Below are positions 33,985-41,438 of a stretch of 64,000 nt of DNA, one piece after another (the first letter of the stretch is position 1; each line of letters starts with the position of its first letter). The stretch covers positions 186,001 to 250,000 of the forward strand of contig NZ_JAATEN010000005.1 of the NCBI RefSeq assembly GCF_012034935.1, in the 5' to 3' direction. This stretch comes from Streptomyces zingiberis. Its GTDB lineage: Bacteria > Actinomycetota > Actinomycetes > Streptomycetales > Streptomycetaceae. The notes beneath the pieces are model-generated. The model saw only the letters and a program-made list of their open reading frames with translations. It searched no databases and was not told where the DNA came from. The position numbers were made by a program, and so were the translations under genes.

Positions 33985-35019
33985 TCAGCGCTTGGGCTGC
34001 TCGTCGACCGTGATCTCGCCGCCCGCGATCTTCTCCTTGGCGGCGTCGATCTCCTTCCGGAGGTCGTCGATGAACCCGCCGGAGGTCGCCAGGGAGACGC
34101 CGTCCTCCTTGAGGGTGTAGGCGTTGACGCCGGTCAGCGGCTTGCCGTCCTTGACGCTCTTGATCAGGTCGAACACGGCCACGTCGACGTTCTTCACCAC
34201 GGAGGTGAGGATGGCGTCCTTGTACTTGGCCAGGCCCGGCTGCTGGTACTGGTCGGAGTCGACACCGATCGCCCAGGCGCCCTTCTTGGCGGCGACGGCC
34301 TCGATCGAGCCGGCACCGGACTGGCCGGCGGCGGTGTAGATCACGTCGATGCCGCGGTCGAGCATGCCCTTGGCCTTCGCCTTGGCGGCGCCCGGGTCGT
34401 TGAAGCCCTTGTCGTTGTTCGGGTAGAGGTACTCCGGGACGACCTCGATGTCCTTCTTGGTGTCCTTGGCGCCCTGCACGAAGCCCGCCTCGAACTTCTG
34501 GATGAGGGCGTTGTTGACGCCGCCGATGAAGCCGACCTTGCCGGACTTCGACTTCAGCGCCGCCGCCACTCCGGCGAGGTACGAACCCTCGTGCTCGGAG
34601 AAGACCATCGAGTCGACGTTCTTGCCCTCGGACACCGAGTCGACCACGCCGAAGGTGGTGTCGGGGAACTGCTTCGCGACCTTCTCGATCGACTTGCCGT
34701 AGCTGAAGCCGACCCCGATGACCGGGTTGTAGCCCGCCTCCGCGAGGGAGGACAGCCGCTGCTCGCGGTCCGCCTCGGTCTCGTTGTTCTTCGCCGTCAT
34801 CAGCTTGGCCTCGACGCCGAGCTCGTCCTTGGCCTTGTCGACGCCCCGGGCCGCGGACTCGTTGAAGGAGTGGTCGTCGCGGCCGCCGACGTCGAACGCG
34901 AGGCCGACGCCCTTCTCCTTGCCGCCCGACTCGGTGGAGGACTCACCACAGGCGGCGGTGGTGAGTATGAGGGCCGCGGAGGCCATACCCGCGGCAGCGA
35001 TCTTGGTTACCCGGCGCAC
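33985..35019 (-). CDS. BMP-family nucleoside-binding lipoprotein
   Basis: 344 residues. Signal peptide and lipobox (ALILTTAAC, Cys24), then the BMP/PnrA domain: LAFDVGGRDDHSFNESAARGVDKAK (nucleoside-binding start), VIGVGFSYG, DSMVFSEHEGSYLAGVAAALKS, GFIGGVNNALIQKFEAGFVQGAK, IYTAAGQSGAGSIEAVA and WAIGVDSDQY. The extracellular receptor for the ABC transporter that follows. GTG start at 35019 has GGGGAAG five nt upstream. Its untranslated leader carries a 30-bp tandem repeat. Confidence 0.94.
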   Translation of the reverse strand: MRRVTKIAAAGMASAALILTTAACGESSTESGGKEKGVGLAFDVGGRDDHSFNESAARGVDKAKDELGVEAKLMTAKNNETEADREQRLSSLAEAGYNPVIGVGFSYGKSIEKVAKQFPDTTFGVVDSVSEGKNVDSMVFSEHEGSYLAGVAAALKSKSGKVGFIGGVNNALIQKFEAGFVQGAKDTKKDIEVVPEYLYPNNDKGFNDPGAAKAKAKGMLDRGIDVIYTAAGQSGAGSIEAVAAKKGAWAIGVDSDQYQQPGLAKYKDAILTSVVKNVDVAVFDLIKSVKDGKPLTGVNAYTLKEDGVSLATSGGFIDDLRKEIDAAKEKIAGGEITVDEQPKR

Positions 35020-35036
35020 GAGGACTTCCCCTTTGA

Positions 35037-35096
35037 GGACGAGCGCTGTTGGTGCTGCGCTGTGTGGGACGAGCGCTGTAGATTTTGCGCTGTGTC
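35037..35096. repeat. 30-bp tandem repeat in the bmp leader
   Basis: Two 30-bp copies (35037-35066 and 35067-35096) share GGACGAGCGCTGT and TGCGCTGTGT, differing in a few central bases; a third, degenerate copy follows from 35098. If transcription starts near 35124, both copies are in the 5' untranslated RNA. Confidence 0.75.
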
Positions 35097-35130
35097 AGGA
35101 CGAGCGCCGCGTCCGGCGCTGGTTTTCGGC

Positions 35131-35146
35131 ATCGTAACGCGCGTAG
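35131..35146 (-). promoter_or_regulatory. bmp promoter with degenerate operator
   Basis: On the minus strand CTACGCGCGTTA (35146-35135) matches the operator at 10 of 12 positions: the left half is intact and the right half has two changes. TACGAT (35136-35131) overlapping it is a plausible -10. A weaker site would allow more basal expression of the binding protein. Confidence 0.6.
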
Positions 35147-35308
35147 ATGCCGGGAAAACCCCTCTTCCTCAGCCGTTACCGGATCGACGCGAAGTGGACG
35201 CGGCCACCTGCGGATCGATCACACCCGCTCACCGTCGGTGACCGTCCCCGTCCGCCCGCCACCCGCTCCGCCGCCCCGGGCCCCGGTCACCGCGGCGGCG
35301 CCCGCCGC

Positions 35309-36736
35309 TCACTGCCGGTGGCCGTCCAGCAGGGTGGCGGCGGTGAAGAGTTCGACGCCCACGCGGATCGCGGCCTCGTCCACGTCGAAGTCACCGGCGT
35401 GCAGATCGCGGCGGGAGGTGTCCCCGGGCCGCCGCACGCCGAGCCGGGCCATCGCGCCGGGCACCCGTTGCAGGTACCAGGAGAAGTCCTCCCCGCCCAG
35501 GCTCTGCTCGGTGTCCTCGACGGCCGCCGGGCCCCGGCGGGCCGCCATGGCGGACTCCAGCAGCTCCGCCGCCCCTGCCTCGTTGACCACCGGCGGCACC
35601 CCGCGGACGTAGTTGATCTCCGACTTGGCGCCGCCGAGCGCGGCGACCTCGTCGATCGCCGCGTGCACCAGGTCCGGCGCGGCGTACCAGGCCGGCAGGT
35701 CCAGGCAGCGGACCGTGCCGGAGAGTTCGGCGTGCTGCGGGATGACGTTGCAGGCGTGCCCCGTCTCCAGCCGCCCCCAGGTGAGGACGAGCCCGGAGCG
35801 GGTGTCGACCCGGCGGGAGAGGAGCGCCGGCACCTCCGTGGCCACCTTCGCCGCGGCCGTCACCAGGTCCGTGGTCAGGTGCGGGCGGGCGGTGTGCCCG
35901 CCGGGGCCGTCGAGGGAGACCTCCAGCCGGTCACAGGCCGAGGTGATGGGGCCGGTGCGCAGACCGATCCGCCCGGCGTCCACCCGGGGGTCGCAGTGCA
36001 CGGCCAGGATCCGGCCCACCCCGTCCAGGGCACCCGCCTCGATCACCTCGGTCGCCCCGCCGGGCAGCACCTCCTCGGCGGGCTGGAAGACGAGCCGGAC
36101 GGGGTGCGGCAGCCGCCCCTCACGGGCCAGCGCGGCGAGCACCAGGCCCGCGCCGAGCACGACGGTGGTGTGCACGTCGTGACCGCAGGCGTGGGCCCGG
36201 TGCGGGATCGTCGAGCGGTACGGCACCGTCTTGGTGTCGGGGATGGGCAGCGCGTCGATGTCCGCGCGGAGCGCCAGCACGGGGCGGTGGCCGGGCGGGA
36301 GCGCGCCCGAGACGGCGGGGCCCGCGGCACCGGGCACCTCGCCGCCGCCCACGTCGCAGATGAGGCCCGTGCCGCTGGGGAGCACCCGCGGCGCCAGGCC
36401 CGCGTGTTCCAGCCGCGCCTTGATCGCGGCCGTGGTACGGAACTCCTGATTGCCCAGCTCCGGGTGCATGTGGAGATCCCGGCGGAACGCGATCAGCTCC
36501 GCGAGCAGGGGATCGGGCAGCGTACCGGGCAGCTGCGGGCCGGCGCCCCGGGGAACAGCGGGGGCCACGGCGGAGGACGCCGGGAAAGACTCCGCGGCGG
36601 ACACCGGGACGGGCCCCGCGGCCGGTGCGGCGACCGGCCCGGCGGACTCGACGGCCCCGCTCGCCCCCATGGATCGGCCGGCGGCCGGATCGGCGCCGGA
36701 GTCGGGGTCGGAGTCGGAGGACATCACATCGTTCAC
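35309..36736 (-). CDS. M20-family amidohydrolase
   Basis: 475 residues. Metal-dependent amidohydrolase of the N-acyl-amino-acid/hippurate type: RRDLHMHPELGNQEF, ADIDALPI, HACGHDVHTTVVLGAG, FQPAEEVLPGGA, AVHCDPRVDAGRIG, and SLGGEDFSWYLQ give the two-metal site. The first 75 residues are Ala/Pro/Ser-rich. GTG 36736 follows TACCCT by 7 nt; ATG 36724 is also in frame. Mycobacteria keep similar genes (amiA1/amiB1) beside deoD. Substrate unknown. Divergent gap upstream is empty. Confidence 0.9.
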   Translation of the reverse strand: MNDVMSSDSDPDSGADPAAGRSMGASGAVESAGPVAAPAAGPVPVSAAESFPASSAVAPAVPRGAGPQLPGTLPDPLLAELIAFRRDLHMHPELGNQEFRTTAAIKARLEHAGLAPRVLPSGTGLICDVGGGEVPGAAGPAVSGALPPGHRPVLALRADIDALPIPDTKTVPYRSTIPHRAHACGHDVHTTVVLGAGLVLAALAREGRLPHPVRLVFQPAEEVLPGGATEVIEAGALDGVGRILAVHCDPRVDAGRIGLRTGPITSACDRLEVSLDGPGGHTARPHLTTDLVTAAAKVATEVPALLSRRVDTRSGLVLTWGRLETGHACNVIPQHAELSGTVRCLDLPAWYAAPDLVHAAIDEVAALGGAKSEINYVRGVPPVVNEAGAAELLESAMAARRGPAAVEDTEQSLGGEDFSWYLQRVPGAMARLGVRRPGDTSRRDLHAGDFDVDEAAIRVGVELFTAATLLDGHRQ

Positions 36737-37063
36737 CCTGTGCAGGGTACGGCCGTTGGACCGCCCGCCGCTTGTCGATCACCAAAAGTTCCACCCGTCA
36801 GACGACGGAAATCCGGCCACGGGCCGCATAACCGCAGGGCGTCGCGGGTAGGTCGCACTGATACTCGTTCGCGGACGGTGCCCGGCATGTGAGACCGGAG
36901 GCCGGTGGTACGCGGGAGGCGCCCCGGAGGACCACCGGCCATCCCGGGACGAGGGCCCCCGCTCGTGACGCATGGGATCTGTGGCCGGTTCCGGGCCTTC
37001 CGGTGCCTTTCAGGGGCTTTTCAGGAGCTTCCGGACGGCTCGCCGCGGTGCGGGAGCGCCGCG
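36737..37063 (-). other. 327-bp gap
   Basis: Holds the M20 gene promoter (TACCCT near 36748-36743). No hairpin of note and no coding frame that I trust. Separates the nucleoside region from the glycan cluster. Confidence 0.45.
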
Positions 37064-38626
37064 TCAGCCGCCCGGCGACGGCGCGGACCGCAGGTGGTGC
37101 ACGTCCCGCGCGGTGCCACTGACCACCGCCAGGAAACCCTCCGCCCGGGGCGAGGCGTGCTCCGTCAGCCAGGCCGGGTCGATGTCACAGGCCGCCACCC
37201 GCACCTCCGTGCCGGCCAGCGCGAGCGGCAGGGTGTGCAGCACGGTGGAGGGGAAGCTGACGACGGTGCGCCCGATGGGCCCCCGGCGCGCGATCAGCTC
37301 CAGCGGCAGTTCCGGCCGGACGATCTCCAGCCCCGTCACCTCGGCGAGCCGGTGGAGCTTCCCGGTGGACTCCCGGCGGTGCGCGAAATAGCGGGTGGCG
37401 CCGTGCTCGCGGGCGAGCGCGGCGACCGCGCGGAGATAGGGCTCCACCCCCACGACCCCGGTCTCCGCGAGGTTGGTGCCCACCAGATCGGCGCCCTTGG
37501 TGAGGTGCGGCGGCCCGAAGCGGGCCCGGGTCCAGGCGAAGTCGTTGACCGTGACGGTGATGCCGTCCGGCGCCTCCACCGGCATCGAGCTGAACACCTC
37601 GACGGTCCGGCCGGCGCGGGGCGCGAACCGCCGGCGGGCGGCGCCCGCCACGGGCGCGTACACCGCGTCCCGGACTCCGGCCAGTCCTCCCGCGCCGTTG
37701 CGGTGCCAGCGCACCAGCCGCTCACCGCGGGCCAGTTGCGCGACGAACTCCATGGTGGCCGTCCCGTCGTCCACCACGACGATCTCCCGCGCGGAGGTGA
37801 GGCCGAGGAGGAGCTGCACATAGCGCGAGAAGGGGTCGCCGATGACCACGCGGCGCGCCCGGCGCAGCGCACGGGCGAGCGAGCCCACGGTGCGCAGCGG
37901 CGCGGTGGGACCGCCGCGCGCGTCCTCCCAGCGCACGCCGATCCCTTCCTCGCGGGCGAGTTCGGCCATCCGCCGGAGCTGGCCACGGGTCATCGGGTCG
38001 TTGTTGGAGAGGACGACCACGCAGATCCCGTCCCGCCCGGCCCCGGGGGTTCGCCTCTCGCCCGTGGCGTCGCCGGCGGTGGTGGCACGGGGTTCCGTTC
38101 CCCGGGTGGCGGAGACGCCGGGCGGGCCCGGCGCACCGGTGGCGCCGGGGAGGGCGGTGGCCCTGGGCCCGGGAGTGCCGGGGGCAGCCACGCCCCCGGC
38201 GGGCACCTCCGCGCCGGCGGGGCCGGACGGCCCGGGGCCCGCCGGGTGCGTGTGCAGCCACTCCAGGACGTTCAGCAGCTGCACGGGGCTCTCGACGAAG
38301 GCGAGCGTGTGGGTGCCGCCCGGCGTGACGGGGTCCGTGGCCGGACGCCGGGACGGACGGCGGCGCAGGACGCGGGCGCGCCGCGCCGCCGGGACGGGCC
38401 CCGCGGACCGGCCGCCGGACGCGGTCCGCTCCCCGGCCCCGCCTCCTCCCCCGGCCCCGTCCCGCTCCCCGGCGGCCGTCCGGGCGGTGGTCCCCGGCGG
38501 GCCGGTGACCGGAGCCGGGCCACCGGGCCCGGGCGGGCCGGCGGCCGGGCCACGGCCGGTGGCACCCGCGGCGTCCCGGCCGGTGGTCCCCCGGCCCGTC
38601 CCCTCGTCCGTCTGGGATCCGTTCAC
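37064..38626 (-). CDS. Sialyltransferase-like glycosyltransferase of a cell-wall glycan cluster
   Basis: 520 residues from GTG 38626, which has GGAGG nine nt upstream; an earlier GTG at 38689 would overlap the synthase gene by 20 bp. The first 110 and a middle block are Pro/Gly/Ala-rich. The core begins THTLAFVESPVQLLNVLEW and has VVLSNNDPMTRGQLRRM, VVIGDPFSRYVQLLL, EIVVVDDGTATM, YFAHRRES and SFPSTVLHTLPLAL, the layout of polysialyltransferase/GT52-like enzymes. Last gene of a four-gene minus-strand operon. Exact linkage cannot be inferred. Confidence 0.7.
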   Translation of the reverse strand: MNGSQTDEGTGRGTTGRDAAGATGRGPAAGPPGPGGPAPVTGPPGTTARTAAGERDGAGGGGGAGERTASGGRSAGPVPAARRARVLRRRPSRRPATDPVTPGGTHTLAFVESPVQLLNVLEWLHTHPAGPGPSGPAGAEVPAGGVAAPGTPGPRATALPGATGAPGPPGVSATRGTEPRATTAGDATGERRTPGAGRDGICVVVLSNNDPMTRGQLRRMAELAREEGIGVRWEDARGGPTAPLRTVGSLARALRRARRVVIGDPFSRYVQLLLGLTSAREIVVVDDGTATMEFVAQLARGERLVRWHRNGAGGLAGVRDAVYAPVAGAARRRFAPRAGRTVEVFSSMPVEAPDGITVTVNDFAWTRARFGPPHLTKGADLVGTNLAETGVVGVEPYLRAVAALAREHGATRYFAHRRESTGKLHRLAEVTGLEIVRPELPLELIARRGPIGRTVVSFPSTVLHTLPLALAGTEVRVAACDIDPAWLTEHASPRAEGFLAVVSGTARDVHHLRSAPSPGG

Positions 38627-38669
38627 CGCCGTCGACCTCCCGTCGCTCCCGTCCCGGAGCCGTCGCCGC

Positions 38670-39596
38670 TCAGACCGCCGCGGGCTCACGGTCGTCGCTC
38701 TCCGCGACGACCCCGGCGACCCGGCGCAGCTTCTTCATGGGCCCGAGCTCGCTCGGGTAGACCTTCTTGACGCCGTCGCCGAGCGACTCCTCCACCACGC
38801 GGATGTCGCGGACCAGCCGCTGGAGGCCCTGCGGCTCGACGGAGGCGGCCTGGTCCGAGCCCCACATGGCGCGGTCGAGGGTGATGTGGCGCTCCACGAA
38901 GCAGGCGCCGAGGGCGACGGCCGCGAGGGTCGTCTGGAGCCCGGTCTCGTGGCCGGAGTAGCCGATCGGCACGTTCGGGTACTCGGCCTGGAGGGTCTTG
39001 ATCACGCGCAGGTTCAGCTCTCCGGCCTTCGCCGGGTAGGTGCTGGTGGCGTGGCAGAGCACGATGTTGTCGCTGCCGAGCACCTCCACCGCGTGCCGGA
39101 TCTGCCGCGGGGTGGACATGCCGGTGGAGAGGATGACGGCACGGCCGGTGGCGCGCATGGCGCGCAGCAGGCCGTCGTCGGTGAGGGACGCGGAGGCCAC
39201 CTTGTAGCAGGGCACGTCGAACTTCTCCAGGAAGGCGACGGACTCCTCGTCCCACGGGGAGGCGAACCAGTCGATGCCGCGCTTCTTGCAGTGCTCGTCG
39301 ATCGCCCGGTAGCCGGTCTCGTCGAACTCGACGCGGTGGCGGTAGTCGATGTAGGTCATGCGGCCCCACGGGGTGTCGCGCTCGATCTCCCACTGGTCGC
39401 GCGGGGTGCAGACCTCGGGGGTCCGCTTCTGGAACTTGACGGCGTCGCAGCCCGCTTCGGCGGCGGCGTCGATGAGCGCGAAGGCGTTCTCCAGGTCACC
39501 GTTGTGGTTGATGCCGATCTCGCCGGTGACGTAGACCGGGTGGCCGGGGCCGACGAGACGGTCGCCGAGGGAACGGGTGCGGGACGTGGTGCTCAT
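38670..39596 (-). CDS. NeuB-type sialic acid/Kdn synthase without SAF domain
   Basis: 308 residues. TIM-barrel condensing enzyme that joins phosphoenolpyruvate to a hexose or hexosamine: GEIGINHNGDLENAF, DAVKFQKRTPE, KVASASLTDDGLL, ILSTGMST, CHATSTYPA, IGYSGHETG and ERHITLDR. Typical NeuB proteins are about 345 residues with a C-terminal SAF (antifreeze-like) domain; here the chain ends soon after the barrel, so that domain is missing. S. coelicolor carries a comparable gene in its Kdn-teichulosonic acid cluster, so Kdn is a reasonable product guess. GAGGA precedes ATG 39596. Confidence 0.9.
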   Translation of the reverse strand: MSTTSRTRSLGDRLVGPGHPVYVTGEIGINHNGDLENAFALIDAAAEAGCDAVKFQKRTPEVCTPRDQWEIERDTPWGRMTYIDYRHRVEFDETGYRAIDEHCKKRGIDWFASPWDEESVAFLEKFDVPCYKVASASLTDDGLLRAMRATGRAVILSTGMSTPRQIRHAVEVLGSDNIVLCHATSTYPAKAGELNLRVIKTLQAEYPNVPIGYSGHETGLQTTLAAVALGACFVERHITLDRAMWGSDQAASVEPQGLQRLVRDIRVVEESLGDGVKKVYPSELGPMKKLRRVAGVVAESDDREPAAV

Positions 39597-39819
39597 CAGG
39601 GGGATTCCTCTGGTTCGGGTACGGGATCGGGGTGCTGGGTCGGGGGTGCTGATGGTCGGGGTGCCGTGGGTCGGGGGTGCCGGTCCGGAGGGGTGCCGGT
39701 GGCGTTCTCCGGGGTGGCGGCTCGGGCGGCTGCTCGGGTCGGGTCCTGGCCGGTGTGCGGGCCGGGGCCTGCGCGGTGCGGCCGGGGTGCGGACCGGGTG
39801 GTGGGTCAGCGGGCTCAGC

Positions 39820-39851
39820 GGGGCGGTGGGTCAGAGGGGCGGTGGGTCAGA
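39820..39851. repeat. 16-bp duplication across a stop codon
   Basis: GGGGCGGTGGGTCAGA occurs at 39820-39835 and 39836-39851; the second copy contains the stop codon of the fused synthetase-phosphatase gene. The neighbouring 250-bp gap is rich in related GTCGGGGGTGC motifs. Confidence 0.7.
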
Positions 39852-41319
39852 GGGACGCGCCGAGGAGCCAGGCCGCGATCTCCCGGACCGCGCCGTACCC
39901 CCCGGGCGTGGTCGTGACGGCGCGCGCGGCACCGCGCACGACGTCGTGGGCGTCCGCGACCGCGACGGGCCAGCCGACGAGGCCGAAGCACGGCAGGTCG
40001 TTGACGTCGTTACCGACGTAGAGCACGCGTTCGGGCGTGACGCCCTCCTCCTCACACCACTGCTTGAGGGCGAGGTCCTTGCGGTCGATGCCGTGCAGGA
40101 CCGGGATCCGCAGCTTGCGGGCGCGGGCGGCGACGACCGGGTTCTGCTCCGTGGAGAGGATCAGCAGCTTGAGCCCGCCGGCGCGGCGCAGCGCCGCGAT
40201 GCCGAGTCCGTCGCCGCGGTGCACGGCGACCGTCTCCCGCCCGTCGGCGTCGACGTACACCCGGTCGTCGGTCTGGGTGCCGTCGAAGTCCAGCACCACC
40301 GCGTCCACGTCCTCGCGGGTGGGCAGCGCCCGGGGCCGGCCGGCGGTCTCGCCGGGGTGCGCGGGGCCGTCCAGGAGGGGCGCGAGGGCGCGGGCGCGGG
40401 CCAGGTCGTGCGGGTCGTCGATCTCCAGCACCCGGGCGGGGTCGGTGAGGACGGGAACGGTACGGCCGAAGAAACGATGCCGCGCCTCCCGGAACCCGGC
40501 GACGGACATGGCGTACGCGGCGCCCGTCTCCAGGTGGTCCTGCGGCCGGTCCTGCCGGCGGGGGCGGTGGGACTTGTCGTGGTTGACGCCGATCGCGTCC
40601 CCGGCGTCCCCGGTGGCGGCCTCCGCCGCGCGGACGGCGTCCGGGGCGTCCGCGGTGCGCGGATCGTCCGCGGTGCGCGGATCACCCGTGGCGTGTGGGT
40701 CACCCGTGGCATGCGGATCACCGGCGCCGGCCGCCTCGCGCGCCGGCCGGACGGCCGTCCCGCGCCAGACGAAGCCGTGGAACGGGGCGACGGTCAGCGC
40801 GCTGTCGGCGCCGTCCTCCGCCACCGCCGCGGCCACCCCGTCGACGTCCTCGCTCCGCAGGAAGGGGCTGGTGCACTGGACGAGCAGCACCACGTCCGCC
40901 GGCCGGCCCTGCCGCTCCTCGTGCACGTCCAGCGCGTGCAGGACCGCCGCCTCGCTGCCGGCCGTGTCGCCCGAGATCTCGGCCGGGCGGCGCACCACCC
41001 CGGCTCCGGCGCCGGAGGCCGCCGCCGCGACGGCGTCGTCGTCGGTGGAGACGACGACCTCGGTCACCAGCCGGCTCGCCAGGCACTCCCGGACGGCCCG
41101 CACCACCAGCGGTACTCCGCCGACGGGGGCGAGGTTCTTCCGGGGCACGCCCTTGGAACCGCCCCGGGCGGGGATGACGGCGAGCACCGAACGGCCGGGG
41201 GCTATCGCCTCTCCGCCCGGGGACGCGGGGGCGGGCACGTGCTCCCGCGCGGTCTCCGGGGCGGTCTCCGGGGCGGGTGTCACCACCTGTTCCCGAACCG
41301 TTGTTCCGGTCTGCGGCAT
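39847..41319 (-). CDS. Fused CMP-sialate/Kdn synthetase and KdsC-like phosphatase
   Basis: 490 residues from ATG 41319 (AGGAG seven nt upstream); a GTG at 41442 coupled to the preceding gene would add 41 Pro-rich residues. N-terminal cytidylyltransferase: VIPARGGSKGVPRKNL, VSTDDD, LVQCTSPFL. C-terminal HAD domain: DFDGTQTDD, HRGDGLGI, LSTEQNP, GIDRKDLALKQW, YVGNDVND. It thus activates the sugar with CMP and dephosphorylates the 9-phosphate precursor, flanking the synthase step. A repeat block GDPHATGDPHATGDPRTADDP is inserted inside the cytidylyltransferase. Confidence 0.9.
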   Translation of the reverse strand: MPQTGTTVREQVVTPAPETAPETAREHVPAPASPGGEAIAPGRSVLAVIPARGGSKGVPRKNLAPVGGVPLVVRAVRECLASRLVTEVVVSTDDDAVAAAASGAGAGVVRRPAEISGDTAGSEAAVLHALDVHEERQGRPADVVLLVQCTSPFLRSEDVDGVAAAVAEDGADSALTVAPFHGFVWRGTAVRPAREAAGAGDPHATGDPHATGDPRTADDPRTADAPDAVRAAEAATGDAGDAIGVNHDKSHRPRRQDRPQDHLETGAAYAMSVAGFREARHRFFGRTVPVLTDPARVLEIDDPHDLARARALAPLLDGPAHPGETAGRPRALPTREDVDAVVLDFDGTQTDDRVYVDADGRETVAVHRGDGLGIAALRRAGGLKLLILSTEQNPVVAARARKLRIPVLHGIDRKDLALKQWCEEEGVTPERVLYVGNDVNDLPCFGLVGWPVAVADAHDVVRGAARAVTTTPGGYGAVREIAAWLLGASL

Positions 41320-41438
41320 GGGGACTCCTCGGGTGGGCGCCACGGCCCGGTGCTGGTTGTCGGGGGTGGGGGCCACCGGTGACGGGGCCGCCGGAGAAGG
41401 GGCCGCCGGGGAAGGGGCCTCGGGGGCGGGGCGTTCGG

